This document shows positions 31,713 through 46,230 of a stretch of DNA of 64,000 nt, one piece after another. Position numbers and translations under genes: made by a program. Source of the DNA: WHSW01 sp963740055. GTDB lineage: Bacteria; Actinomycetota; Thermoleophilia; Solirubrobacterales; 70-9. The DNA is taken from positions 868,001-932,000 of the forward strand of contig CAVUCL010000001.1 of NCBI GenBank assembly GCA_963740055.1, read 5' to 3'. Each line of letters opens with the position of its first letter. Position 1 is the stretch's first letter. Under the pieces are notes generated by a model. That model ran no database searches. It was not told the origin of the DNA and saw nothing but the letters and a program-made list of their open reading frames with translations.

Positions 31713-33831
31713 CGTCGTTGAGCTTCGCGGCGACCTCGAACAGGTCGCCCTCGCGATAGAAGTCGACCGCGATCAGGTTCGCGACCAGGTCGCGCTCGCT
31801 CTCGCACAGGTCCACCCTCCGCAGCAGTGCCGGCTTCGCGTTCACCTTGCGCGCGTTCGAGGGCTTCGGCGCCGGCGACGTGTCGACCCAGTGGTTGATC
31901 AGGAACAGCGAGGCGTCGGCGGGGCCGCGGTTGGGCTCGCAGGTGCGGGCCAGGGTGCGCTCGTCGGTGAGCTCGTCCGGCGAGCCGTACGAGTACGGCG
32001 TCTCCTGCATCGCGCGGTCGTAGGCGAGGTGATACCAGGGGATCGTGCCGCCGCCGGCGTCGTTCTCGGCGAAGATCAGCACCCGCTCGCCCGAGCGCGC
32101 CATCTCGCCCAGCGTCGGCCACGGCGGGCCGAGCTCGCCGGTGTAGACGTAGTCGATCAGGCCGGTCCGCTCGACCGCGTCGGCGATCTCGGTGGGCTCG
32201 ACGTAGTCCTCGATCACGATCACCAGCACCTCGTCGGGGTTGGCGGCGAGGAAGTCGCGGATCTGGGCGAGTCCCTTGTCGATCGGCAGCGCGCCGAGCT
32301 CGCAGAAGCCGTGACAGAGGTAGACGCCGCGGTCGCCGGACGGCGGCGAGTTGACGACCTGGTCGCGGAGCCGCAGCGCCGCCTCGAACGCCTCGGTGCC
32401 GATCTCGCGCTCGAGCTTGTTGCGCTCGCCGCCGGAGACCCCCGAGAGGTCGGTCTCGACCACGCCGCTCTCCGTCGGCTGTCCGTAGTGGGCGTCGATC
32501 AGCAGGCCCCGGACCCCCTCGCGCAGCTGCGCCGGGAAGCCGTCCTCCTGCTGGGCGAAGAGCCAGTCCGGGTTCGTCGCCGCCGACATCGAGTTGTGCG
32601 TCGCCGGGAAGGTGACCTCGTCGACCGTCGCCTCGCAGAGCGCCTCCGACCCGTTGCAGCCGACCGTCTCGATCGCGAGCGGATCCTCCTCCGCGCCGCC
32701 GGCGCGGACGAAGATCAGCCCGGCGACGAGGATCAGGCCGGCGGTGATCGTGGCCGTGACCAGCGCCGCCCGGCCACCGCGAGCCGCCTCCGCCTCGCCG
32801 GGCGCGTCCGGGACCGTGAGCCGCATCAGCTCCGACGCACCGGCGTAGGCGACGTAGAGGCCGACCAGGATCGCGACCAGCTCGACGAACGCCTCGTGGC
32901 GGACGACGATCAGGACCCCGACCGCGACCAGCGCCAGGCCGCGCACGACGCGGCCGCGACGGCTCTCGGGCACCCGCGCGAGCAGCTGCGCGCCGCGCTC
33001 GAGCGGCGCGAACAGGTCGAGCGGCCGCAGCAGCGACGAAGCGGCCGCGGTCACCACCGCGCCGGCGGCGGCGAGCAGCAGCAATCCGATCCGCAGGTCG
33101 CCGAAGAACGCCGACCAGATCGCGCCGACGGCGTCGCGGCTCTGACCGGGCTCGAGCCGCTCGAGCACGACCACCTCGATCACCCGCAGGCCGACGACCG
33201 CGACCACCGCCGCGACCATGGTCGAGACCCCGAGCACGATCACCGTGCGCCGGCGGTCGTGCGAGAGCCAGTATCCGGCGCCGCCGAGCAGGATCGCCAG
33301 CGCCAGCAGCACCCAGGGGAGTGCCCGGAACCCGTCGGCGGCTTCGACCGCCGCCTCGACCACCGCCGGGAGCTCGGCGCTCAGCACCTCGGCGTCCTCG
33401 GCGCCGGGGATCTGGCGCGCGAGCTTCGGGTTGAACGCCTCCAGCACCCCGCGCGCGGTGGCGCCGATGTCGGCGAGCGTCAGGGCGACGGTGTTCGCGT
33501 CGCGCTCGAACAGGCTCCGGTGCAGGTCGCGGACCGCGGCGCCGAACACGTCCTGAAAGGCACGGGTGCGGACGGCTCCGGCGATCACCTGCTCGATCAC
33601 CGGGCGAACCGCGATCAGGTCGGGGTTGCCGCTGACCAGCTCGTCGGCGACCTCGCTGCCGAGCTCCTCGCTGACCGCGTCGCTGGCGAGGGCCGAGGCG
33701 GCTCGATCGGAGAACTGGTCCGCGTCGAGGATCGCGTGGGCGAAGTAGCCGCTCAGCGCCGCGGCCAGGAGCGCGACCACCGCGAGCACGGCCAGCACCG
33801 ACGCCGCAATCGATCGCGACCGCGCGCTCAT
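31693..33831 (-). CDS. membrane protein with extracellular PI-PLC-like phosphodiesterase domain
   Basis: 712 aa. The N-terminal half has about seven helices (for example IAASVLAVLAVVALLAAALS, WVLLALAILLGGAGYWL, VIVLGVSTMVAAVVAVVGL) with an extracytoplasmic loop after the first. The C-terminal half (about 395-712) resembles PI-PLC X-domain enzymes: FPATHNSMSAA (first catalytic His), LREGVRGLLIDAHYG (Asp), VYLCHGFCELG (second His), IRDFLAANPDEVLVIVIED. Such enzymes cleave phosphodiester bonds in inositol-type lipids. The fusion suggests a surface lipid-remodelling enzyme; the substrate is inferred only. Confidence 0.75.
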   Translation of the reverse strand: MSARSRSIAASVLAVLAVVALLAAALSGYFAHAILDADQFSDRAASALASDAVSEELGSEVADELVSGNPDLIAVRPVIEQVIAGAVRTRAFQDVFGAAVRDLHRSLFERDANTVALTLADIGATARGVLEAFNPKLARQIPGAEDAEVLSAELPAVVEAAVEAADGFRALPWVLLALAILLGGAGYWLSHDRRRTVIVLGVSTMVAAVVAVVGLRVIEVVVLERLEPGQSRDAVGAIWSAFFGDLRIGLLLLAAAGAVVTAAASSLLRPLDLFAPLERGAQLLARVPESRRGRVVRGLALVAVGVLIVVRHEAFVELVAILVGLYVAYAGASELMRLTVPDAPGEAEAARGGRAALVTATITAGLILVAGLIFVRAGGAEEDPLAIETVGCNGSEALCEATVDEVTFPATHNSMSAATNPDWLFAQQEDGFPAQLREGVRGLLIDAHYGQPTESGVVETDLSGVSGGERNKLEREIGTEAFEAALRLRDQVVNSPPSGDRGVYLCHGFCELGALPIDKGLAQIRDFLAANPDEVLVIVIEDYVEPTEIADAVERTGLIDYVYTGELGPPWPTLGEMARSGERVLIFAENDAGGGTIPWYHLAYDRAMQETPYSYGSPDELTDERTLARTCEPNRGPADASLFLINHWVDTSPAPKPSNARKVNAKPALLRRVDLCESERDLVANLIAVDFYREGDLFEVAAKLNDATASSP

Positions 33832-33861
33832 GGGCGCAGCCTAGTCGTCGGCGAAGGTCGC

Positions 33862-34307
33862 TCAGCGCTCGCGTGCGCGCCCGCAGCAGCAGGTCGACCT
33901 GGCGCTGCTTGCGCATGATCATGTGCTCGAGCATGTGCTCGAGCGCCTCCGACCGCCCCTCGCGGCCGGTGGGCTCGATCGCCTGCTGGAGCGCCTCGAT
34001 CACCTCGCCCTCGGTCTCGATCAGCCAGTCGAGCGCCTGCTCGAGCTCGTCCCGGGGAGCGCAACTCGGCGATCTCGGTCGTCGCCTCGCCGCCGAAGGA
34101 AACGATCTTCTCGATCAGCGCCCGGGCGTCGGCGAGCTCCTCGTCGCCGTAGCCGATCAGCAGCCCGGCGATGGACTGCGCCGGGATCCCGGTCAGGCTC
34201 GATGAGGTGAGCGAGTACTGAAGCGCGGAGCGGTACTGGAGCCGCAGGGCGGCGTTCAGCGCCTCGATCGCGGCGCCCTCGTCGAGCAGCTCCTCCTCGC
34301 CGGGCAT
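33862..34307 (-). CDS. ferritin-like domain protein, frameshifted
   Basis: About 147 aa after removing two single bases (near 34055 and 33875). MPGEEELLDEGAAIEALNAA, LRLQYRSALQYSLTSSSLTG, GDEELADARALIEKIVSFGG, ELEQALDWLIETEGEVIEAL and EALEHMLEHMIMRKQRQVDL form four long amphipathic helices. Their spacing and Glu/His content (EALNA, DEELADA, EALEHMLEHM) suit a bacterioferritin/Dps-like diiron bundle. Iron handling is inferred. It is divergent from mfd and only 30 nt upstream of the PI-PLC-like gene, so probably co-transcribed with it. Confidence 0.65.
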
Positions 34308-34353
34308 CGGGCCGTCAGCTACCCGGGCCGCGGGGCCGCTATTCGCGCTCTCG

Positions 34354-34359
34354 TAGGAT
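34354..34359 (+). promoter_or_regulatory. -10 box TAGGAT upstream of mfd
   Basis: A TANNNT box 11 nt before CTG 34371, the point where Mfd-like coding begins. It fits the leaderless spacing seen elsewhere in the window. Confidence 0.4.
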
Positions 34360-34370
34360 CGGGTCGAGAA

Positions 34371-37742
<3,372 letters not shown>

Positions 37743-37794
37743 GCTGACCCGACGAAACCGGAAGCGGAAGCTGAGGATTTCGCCGGCCGTTGTT

Positions 37795-37800
37795 TATGCT
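37795..37800 (+). promoter_or_regulatory. -10 box TATGCT
   Basis: It ends 9 nt before GTG 37810 of the foldase gene; no Shine-Dalgarno. Confidence 0.5.
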
Positions 37801-37809
37801 GCCCGCCTC

Positions 37810-39168
37810 GTGAGTCCGCAGGGAAGAAAGGGCAACCCGGCCGCGCCCGCGCGCACCGGCCTTAGCGCCGGCCACAAGCGCCTCGCGGCGCTCGTCTTCG
37901 CCGTCTTCGTCGTCGGCTCGTTCGTCGTCGTCGCGCTCGCCCAGGGCGTCGGCGGGACCAGCGTCCCCGACGGCGCGATCGCCGTGGTCGAGGACGCACC
38001 CGACGGGACGATCACCCAGGAGGACTTCGACCGCGCGCTCGAGCAGACCGCGGCCCGCCAGCAGCTGCGCGAGGTGCCGCCCGAGAGCGATCCCCAGTAC
38101 GAGGTGCTCTCCGAGGCGGCCGTCTCCGACCTGCTGCTCTCGCGCTGGGTCCTCGGTGAGGCCGAGGAGCGCGGGATCGAGGTCACCGATCGCGAGATCG
38201 ACGAGGAGCTCGACACGGTCAAGCAGCAGCAGTTCGGCACCGAGAAGGAGTTCCAGCGCTTCCTCGAGCAGTCCGCGTTCACGCTCGAGGAGGCCCGCCA
38301 GCGAATCGAGCTCCAGGTGATCTCGAACCGGATCCAGGAGGCGATCCTGCCGACCGACACCGAGCCCACGGTCGACGACTCCGAGATCGAGGCCTACTAC
38401 GACGCCAACGCGACCCAGTTCGAGCAGCCCGAAACGCGCAACGTCCGCGTCGTGCTGACCCGCACCGAGGAGGAGGCGAACGAGGCGCTCGACGCGCTCG
38501 GGACCGATCCTTCGGCGAAGACCTGGGAGCAGGTGACGCGCGAGTTCACGATCGACGAGGCGACCGAGGCGACCGGCGGGTTGCGCGAGGCGGTCGTCGC
38601 CGGCCAGTCCGAGCCGGCGCTCGACGAGCAGATCTTCAGCGCCACCGAGGGCGAGCTGGTGGGCCCGTTCGAGGGCGACTCGGGCTTCTACGTGATCGAG
38701 GTCGAGTCGATCACGCCCGCGCAGACGACCTCGCTCGAGGACGCGACCGAGCAGATCCGCCAGACCCTGATCGCCGCCCGCCAGCAGGAAATCGCGACCA
38801 GCTTCCAGGACGATTTCCAGACCAAGTGGGTCGCGCGCACGTTCTGCGCTGACGGCTACCGGATCGACCGCTGCTCGAACGCCGAGCCGCCGCCGAGCGC
38901 CTGCACCGAGGACGTCGCCGAGACCCAGGGTTGCGACGCGCCGGTGCCCTCGATCCGCCCGGTCGAGCCGGGGACGCCGGGCGTCTTTGGCGCGCCGGCG
39001 CCGGAGGGCAAGCCGCAGGGCCCGCAGCTCCCCGCCCCCGCGGCCGCACCCGGCGGACTGCCGCCGGGCCTGACCCCGCTCCCTGGCGGGGCCGCGCCAC
39101 CCGGCGCCGCACCGCCGGGCACCGTTCCGCCGCAGGGCGCGCCGCCGACGGTCCCGCCCGGCGGCTGA
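37810..39168 (+). CDS. membrane-anchored PpiC/SurA-type peptidyl-prolyl isomerase
   Basis: 452 aa. Cytoplasmic basic N-terminus, one anchor (LAALVFAVFVVGSFVVVALA), SurA/PrsA-like N-terminal helical domain (ITQEDFDRALEQTA, EAAVSDLLLSRWVLGEAEER), then a parvulin-like domain (VRVVLTRTEEEANEALDALG, FTIDEATEATGGLREAVVAG, EGDSGFYVIEVES). Four cysteines follow (FCADGY, RCSNAE, ACTEDV, GCDAPV), then a low-complexity Pro/Gly/Ala tail of about 75 residues. It would fold proteins outside the membrane. It occupies the slot between mfd and mazG where PrsA/SurA-like genes often occur. Confidence 0.82.
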   Translation: MSPQGRKGNPAAPARTGLSAGHKRLAALVFAVFVVGSFVVVALAQGVGGTSVPDGAIAVVEDAPDGTITQEDFDRALEQTAARQQLREVPPESDPQYEVLSEAAVSDLLLSRWVLGEAEERGIEVTDREIDEELDTVKQQQFGTEKEFQRFLEQSAFTLEEARQRIELQVISNRIQEAILPTDTEPTVDDSEIEAYYDANATQFEQPETRNVRVVLTRTEEEANEALDALGTDPSAKTWEQVTREFTIDEATEATGGLREAVVAGQSEPALDEQIFSATEGELVGPFEGDSGFYVIEVESITPAQTTSLEDATEQIRQTLIAARQQEIATSFQDDFQTKWVARTFCADGYRIDRCSNAEPPPSACTEDVAETQGCDAPVPSIRPVEPGTPGVFGAPAPEGKPQGPQLPAPAAAPGGLPPGLTPLPGGAAPPGAAPPGTVPPQGAPPTVPPGG

Positions 39169-39178
39169 CCGAGCCCCG

Positions 39179-39826
<648 letters not shown>

Positions 39827-39841
39827 CCTCCCGCGTCCGGA

Positions 39842-41143
<1,302 letters not shown>

Positions 41144-41171
41144 GAACGCGTCGGTGCCGAAACCGTGAGCG

Positions 41172-41528
41172 ATGAGCGCACGCGCACAGCCGGCCCGGGG
41201 CTACCGCATGCGGCCGGCCCCCCGGTCGCGCCGGCGCGCCGGGGGGAAGAGCCGGATCCACTGGGACAAGGTCGGCCGGGTGACCCTGGTCCTCGTCCTC
41301 GCCGCGGTGCTCGTCTCCTACGTCAGCCCGGCGCTCAACTTCATCGACGCCTGGCGCGACTCGCGCTCCGAGCACAGCTCGCTCGCCGAGCTGCGCCAGG
41401 AGAACCAGAAGCTGCACGAGCGGCTGCAGACGCTCGGCGGCGAGGCCGCCGCGGAGCGCAGCGCCCGCCAGCAGGGGATGGTCGGCCCCGGCGAGGCGGC
41501 CTACTACGTCCGCGGCCTGAACCCCTAG
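41172..41528 (+). CDS. FtsB/DivIC-like septum formation initiator
   Basis: 118 aa. Basic N-terminus, single membrane helix (VTLVLVLAAVLVSYVSPALN), then a coiled coil (SSLAELRQENQKLHERLQTL) and a short tail ending AAYYVRGLNP, as in actinobacterial DivIC. These proteins form a complex with FtsL and FtsQ in the divisome. Location directly after eno is the diagnostic context. Confidence 0.85.
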   Translation: MSARAQPARGYRMRPAPRSRRRAGGKSRIHWDKVGRVTLVLVLAAVLVSYVSPALNFIDAWRDSRSEHSSLAELRQENQKLHERLQTLGGEAAAERSARQQGMVGPGEAAYYVRGLNP

Positions 41529-41574
41529 AGCCCAAGCCCTCGACCGGCCGCGCGCTCGCGGACCTCGCCCCCCG

Positions 41575-43839
41575 GTGAGCCCCGCCTTCACCATCGCCCC
41601 GGCCTCCGAGCGCACGCTCGACGCCGGCGCCTACCTGGTCGGGGCGCTCGAGCTGGCGCTGATCGTCGCCGCGCTCGGCTACTCGGCGTGGGCGGTGCGG
41701 ACGTTGCTGCTCGGAGGCTGGACCGGCGCTCCCGCCCGGCTGGCGGAGGCGGTGCTCGCGATCGCGGCGGCGATCTGGCTCGCCGAGGCGCTCGGGACCT
41801 TCTCCGCCTACGGCGAGGCGACGATGATCGCCGCCTGCCTGGTCCTCGCCGGCTCCTGCTTCGCCTTGCGCCGCCGCCGTTCGACGGCTCCCGGCGCGGC
41901 GGGGGTGCTGCCGGCGCCGCCGGCGTCGCCGGCCGCGATCTGGCTCGCCGCGATCGCCTGTGCGGCGCTCGCCGCCGCCTGGATGGTGCCGACCCTGGGC
42001 AGCCTCGCCGGGGGCATGGACCGCGCCGACACGCTCTGGTACCACATGCCGCAATCGGTGCGCTTCGCCTCCGGTGGCGACCTCGCGGCGATCGACTACT
42101 TCGACCCGATCTTCTTCGCCTCCTATTACCCGGCGAACTCGGAGGTCGTGCACTCGATCCCGCTGCTCGCGTTAGACCGCGACATCCTCTCGCCGCTGCT
42201 CAACCTCGGCTTCCTCGCGCTCGGACTGCTCGCCTCCTATTGCATCGGCCGCCCCTGGGGCCTTGGGCCGCAGAGCCTGATCGGCGGCTCGATCGCCCTC
42301 GGCTCCCAGATGCTGATCGAGTTCCAGGCCGGCGAGGCTCTCAACGACATCGTCGGCGTCGCCTTCGTCCTCGCCGCGGTCGCGGTGCTCGTCAACGCCC
42401 GGGCTGCGCTCCCCGCCGGGGTTGGTCGACTTGAGTCGTCATATGACCCGAAACTCGACCAACCCCGGGGGACGAGGGCGATCGGGGCGGCGGCGCTCGC
42501 CGTCGCCGGGATCGCTGCCGGCCTCGCGGCCGGGACCAAGCTCAGCTTCCTCGCCCCCGTAATCGCCCTGTTCGTCGGCGTCGTCGTGATCGCCGGGCGT
42601 GGCGCCCGCGTTCGCGCCGGCGCGATCTTCGGCCTCGCCGCCTTCGCCGCCGGCGGCTACTGGTTCGTGCGCAACCTGTTCGCGGTCGGCAACCCGATCC
42701 CGTACTCGAGCTTCGGGCCGCTCGGCCTGCCGACGCCCGAGCGCGGGTTCGAGCTGCGGCCGGGGTTCTCCGTCTTCCACTACATCGGCGACCCCGAGGT
42801 CTGGGCCGACTGGTTCTTCCCCGGCCTCGATGCGTCGTTCGGCTTCCTCTGGCCGCTCACCGTGCTCGCCTTCCTCGGCGCCGGCGCCTACGCGCTCTGG
42901 CGCGGCTCGGAGCCGCTCGTGCGGGTGCTCGGCGCCGTCGTCCTGTTCACCGCTCTCGCCTACGTCTTCACCCCGCTGACCGCGGCGGGCGAGGAGGGCC
43001 GGCCGATCGCCTTCGAGTGGAACGTCCGCTACGTCGCCCCGGCGGCGGCGGTCGGGCTCGCGCTGCTGCCCTGCCTCCCGTTCGCCCGCGATGGCGAGCG
43101 CGCCCGCAACGTCACCCTCGCCGGGCTCTCGCTGCTGCTCGCGGCGACCGTGATCTCGCTCGTGCAGTGGCAGCAGGGGCACGTCAAGGGGGCGGTCGCG
43201 GCCGGGGTCGGCGTGCTCGCCGCCTTCGCCGTACTGCGCTGGCTGCTGGCGAGCGGGCGGATCGGTACCGGCGCCCCGCGGCGCTGGTCGATCGCGCTCG
43301 CGGGGATCGTCGCCGTCGGCGCCCTCGGCGCCGGCTGGTGGGAGCAGGACCACTACCTCGAGCGCCGCTACGAGAACCTGAGCCCGCAGCTGCGACTCGC
43401 CGAGGCGGCGCGCTGGGGTCGCGACCTGCGCGACGCCCGGGTCGCCGTCTCCGGGGTGCGCGGCGTCTTCAACCAGTATCCGTTCTACGGCACCGACCTC
43501 TCGAACGAGGTCCAGTGGCTGGGCGAGGAGGGCCCCGACGGCGCCTATGTGCGGATCTCCGACTGCGCGACCTGGCGCCGGGCGCTCGCCGACGGCTCCT
43601 ACACCCACGTCGTCACCACCTACGACCCGTTCCTGCCCGGCGAGCTCACCGACACCAAGGAGGCGCTGTGGACGCGCGAGGATCCGGCGGCGCGGGAGAT
43701 ACTTCGCGACGGGCCGGTGAGCGTGTTCGAGCTCGAGGGCGCTCCCGACCCGGAGGCATGCGGCGACCTCCCCGCCCTGAGCCCGGCCGAGCTCAACGGC
43801 GACTCGGTCAACGCCGAGCCGACCGCGAACCAGCCCTGA
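41575..43839 (+). CDS. GT-C-type polytopic membrane glycosyltransferase-like protein
   Basis: 754 aa, about twelve helices and a C-terminal extracytoplasmic domain of about 200 aa. The first large outer loop GSLAGGMDRADTLWYHMPQS carries Asp residues placed as in the catalytic loop of GT-C/ArnT-like enzymes, which use polyprenyl-phosphate sugars. GLAAGTKLSFLAPVIALFVG is a helix pair seen in this group. The C-terminal part (RVAVSGVRGVFNQYPFYGTD) is soluble. It opens the surface-glycan locus. The donor and acceptor are not evident. Confidence 0.72.
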   Translation: MSPAFTIAPASERTLDAGAYLVGALELALIVAALGYSAWAVRTLLLGGWTGAPARLAEAVLAIAAAIWLAEALGTFSAYGEATMIAACLVLAGSCFALRRRRSTAPGAAGVLPAPPASPAAIWLAAIACAALAAAWMVPTLGSLAGGMDRADTLWYHMPQSVRFASGGDLAAIDYFDPIFFASYYPANSEVVHSIPLLALDRDILSPLLNLGFLALGLLASYCIGRPWGLGPQSLIGGSIALGSQMLIEFQAGEALNDIVGVAFVLAAVAVLVNARAALPAGVGRLESSYDPKLDQPRGTRAIGAAALAVAGIAAGLAAGTKLSFLAPVIALFVGVVVIAGRGARVRAGAIFGLAAFAAGGYWFVRNLFAVGNPIPYSSFGPLGLPTPERGFELRPGFSVFHYIGDPEVWADWFFPGLDASFGFLWPLTVLAFLGAGAYALWRGSEPLVRVLGAVVLFTALAYVFTPLTAAGEEGRPIAFEWNVRYVAPAAAVGLALLPCLPFARDGERARNVTLAGLSLLLAATVISLVQWQQGHVKGAVAAGVGVLAAFAVLRWLLASGRIGTGAPRRWSIALAGIVAVGALGAGWWEQDHYLERRYENLSPQLRLAEAARWGRDLRDARVAVSGVRGVFNQYPFYGTDLSNEVQWLGEEGPDGAYVRISDCATWRRALADGSYTHVVTTYDPFLPGELTDTKEALWTREDPAAREILRDGPVSVFELEGAPDPEACGDLPALSPAELNGDSVNAEPTANQP

Positions 43840-43848
43840 CCGAAGACC

Positions 43849-46230
43849 GTGCTCGCCACCTACGCCACCGCCGCCCTGATCCTCGCCGCCTCGCTGCTGC
43901 TCGGCCGCGCGATTCTCGGCCTCCTCGGCTGGCCGCGGCCGGTCTGGCTCTCGGGCGCCGCCGGCCTCGCCGCGCTCGTCGTCGTCTCGCCCTTCCTCGT
44001 CCGGCTCCCGGGCAGGGCGCTGACCGCTGCGGTCGTCGTCGGCATCGCCTGCGCGCTCGCCGCGCTCGTGCTCTGGCGCCGGCGCGACCGGGGCGGCGCG
44101 GGGGAGAGCCTGCTGCTCGGCGGCGCGGTGACGGCGATCGCGGTCACGCTCGCCACCCTGCCGTTCCTGTTCAACGACGGCCTCGGCGTCCTCGGTGAAG
44201 GGATCTACACCAACGACCACGCCGCCCAGCTCTACTGGTCGGACTGGCTTCGAAACGGCTTCGGGCCGGAGCCGAACGCGGTCAGCTTCGGCTATCCGGT
44301 CGGGCCGCAGGCGGTCGCGGTGATCGCCGCCGAGGCGACCGGGTCGTCGCTGGTCGACGCCTTCAACGGCCTCCTGCTCGCGATCCCGGCGCTGACCGCG
44401 CTCGCGGCCCTCGCGGCGCTCGGCTCGCTGGCGCCGGGCCGGCGGATCGCGGTCGCCGCGATCTGCGGCCTGCCATACCTCGGCGCCTCGTTCCTGGCGC
44501 AGAGCGCCTTCAAGGAGACCGCGATGGCGCTCTTCGTGCTCGCCTTCGCGCTCGCGCTGGCGTCGCTGCCGCGCGTGCCCTGGCGGGCGGTCGGCGGGCT
44601 CGGGCTGCTGCTCGCGGCGGCGAGCGTGTTCACGTTCTCGATCCCCGGGCTCGCCTGGTTCGCGCTCGCGGTCCCGCTCTGGCTCGCCGCCGAGGCGCTC
44701 GCCGGCCGCAGCCCGGTCGACTGGCGCGGTCTCGGCGCCGCGGTCGGCGGCCATCGCGCGATCACCGCCGCGATCGCGGTCGCCCTGCTCGCGATCGCCG
44801 CGATCGCGATCGGCCCCGCGATCGGCTTCGTCGAGAAGATCGACGACGTCCAGGCCTCGGCCGGGCGCCTCGGCTCGCCCGTCTTCTGGGGCGAGGCGTT
44901 CGGGATCTGGCCCGAGGGCGACTTCCGGATCGTCCGCGGCGAGGTCTCGGGCTCGCTGCTCGCGCTCGCGCTCGGGGCGCTGGCGCTCGGCTGGGGCCTG
45001 GTCGTCGCCGTGCGCCGGCGCGAGCTCGCGCTGCCGGTGATGCTCGTCGCCGGCGGCGTCGTCTACGTCGGCGCGCGGCTGTTCGCCGAGATCCATGTCG
45101 AGGCGAAGGCGCTCGCGGTGATCGCGCCGCTGGCGCTGCTGGTGGCGCTGCGCGGGTTGCTGGGGGGAGCGGGGAGCGGGGAGCGGGGAGCGGGGAGGGG
45201 TGGGTGGCCGAGTGCGCTCCGTCAGGGTCTTGGCTTTGTGGTGTTGGTGGCGGCGTTCGCGTCGACGGTGCTGGCGCTGCGGGCGGCGCCGGTCGGCTAC
45301 GACGCGCGCCAGGCCGGACTCGAGCGCCTCGCCGAGAAGGTCGACGGCGCCTCGGTCGCCTTCCTCGGCGTCGATCGCTTCTCCGGCTACTACCTGCGCG
45401 GGACGCTGATGCGCGCCCCCGCCGGCTACGTCCCCGAGGAGATCGAGGGGCGGCCGGAGAAGCAGTGGCAGCAGGGGCTCGCCGCCGACTTCGACACGCT
45501 CGAGCCGGGCAAGCTCGACAAGTTCCGGTTCGCGATCACGACCGCCGCCGCGTACGGCTCGAGCCCGCCGCCGAACTTCAAGCCCGTGCGGCGCTCGCGC
45601 GACTACGTGCTCTGGCGCCGCGAGACCGACACCCCGCGGGCGCGGGTGCTCGCCGACGAGGGCGGCAACCCGGGCGCGCTGCTCGACTGCGAGAGCGGCG
45701 ACGGGGCGCGGTTCGTTGAGCGTGGCGGGCTCGCCGTCGTGCTCGCCGAGCCGACCCTGGTGCCGTTCACCGAGTGGGACCTGCCGGCCCCGGTCGAGCC
45801 CGCCGCCGGCGGCCAGGAGCGCGGCTTCGCCGCTCCCGGCGAAGCGCGCGCCCAGCTCGAGCTCCCGGTCCGCGACGACTACGAGCTCTCGCTGCAGTAC
45901 CACTCCCAGGCGCGTCTCGAGGTGCTCGTCGACGGCGAGCTGGTCGCGACCCTGCCGCCGTCGCTCGACGGCATGTACATCAGCGCCGCCGGCCGCGGGG
46001 CCTTCTGGCCCGCGGGCGAGGTCGAGGACCCGCCGAGCTCGGTCACGGTCACCGTCCGGGCGCTGGAGCCGGACGGGCTCGAGGGCGCGCTCGGCGACGA
46101 GCGCCGGGTCTGGCTCGGCGACCTCGCCGCGAGCCCGATCGCGGTCCCGGAGGCGATCCCGATCCGCGCCGCCTGCGGCGAGTACGTCGACCGGGTCGCG
46201 CTCGCGCGCGGCGGCGGGGGCGGCCGGTGA
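43849..46230 (+). CDS. polytopic membrane protein of the glycan locus, GT-C-like
   Basis: 793 aa from GTG. It has around eleven helices, then a large extracytoplasmic C-terminal region (about 490-793, including YELSLQYHSQARLEVLVDGE, a jelly-roll-like strand pattern). The outer loop FNDGLGVLGEGIYTNDHAAQ followed by LYWSDWLRNGFGPEPNAVSF again places acidic residues like GT-C enzymes. It follows the previous protein by 9 nt and is coupled (GTGA) to the first sulfotransferase. A role in assembling the outer polymer is inferred. Confidence 0.65.
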   Translation: MLATYATAALILAASLLLGRAILGLLGWPRPVWLSGAAGLAALVVVSPFLVRLPGRALTAAVVVGIACALAALVLWRRRDRGGAGESLLLGGAVTAIAVTLATLPFLFNDGLGVLGEGIYTNDHAAQLYWSDWLRNGFGPEPNAVSFGYPVGPQAVAVIAAEATGSSLVDAFNGLLLAIPALTALAALAALGSLAPGRRIAVAAICGLPYLGASFLAQSAFKETAMALFVLAFALALASLPRVPWRAVGGLGLLLAAASVFTFSIPGLAWFALAVPLWLAAEALAGRSPVDWRGLGAAVGGHRAITAAIAVALLAIAAIAIGPAIGFVEKIDDVQASAGRLGSPVFWGEAFGIWPEGDFRIVRGEVSGSLLALALGALALGWGLVVAVRRRELALPVMLVAGGVVYVGARLFAEIHVEAKALAVIAPLALLVALRGLLGGAGSGERGAGRGGWPSALRQGLGFVVLVAAFASTVLALRAAPVGYDARQAGLERLAEKVDGASVAFLGVDRFSGYYLRGTLMRAPAGYVPEEIEGRPEKQWQQGLAADFDTLEPGKLDKFRFAITTAAAYGSSPPPNFKPVRRSRDYVLWRRETDTPRARVLADEGGNPGALLDCESGDGARFVERGGLAVVLAEPTLVPFTEWDLPAPVEPAAGGQERGFAAPGEARAQLELPVRDDYELSLQYHSQARLEVLVDGELVATLPPSLDGMYISAAGRGAFWPAGEVEDPPSSVTVTVRALEPDGLEGALGDERRVWLGDLAASPIAVPEAIPIRAACGEYVDRVALARGGGGGR

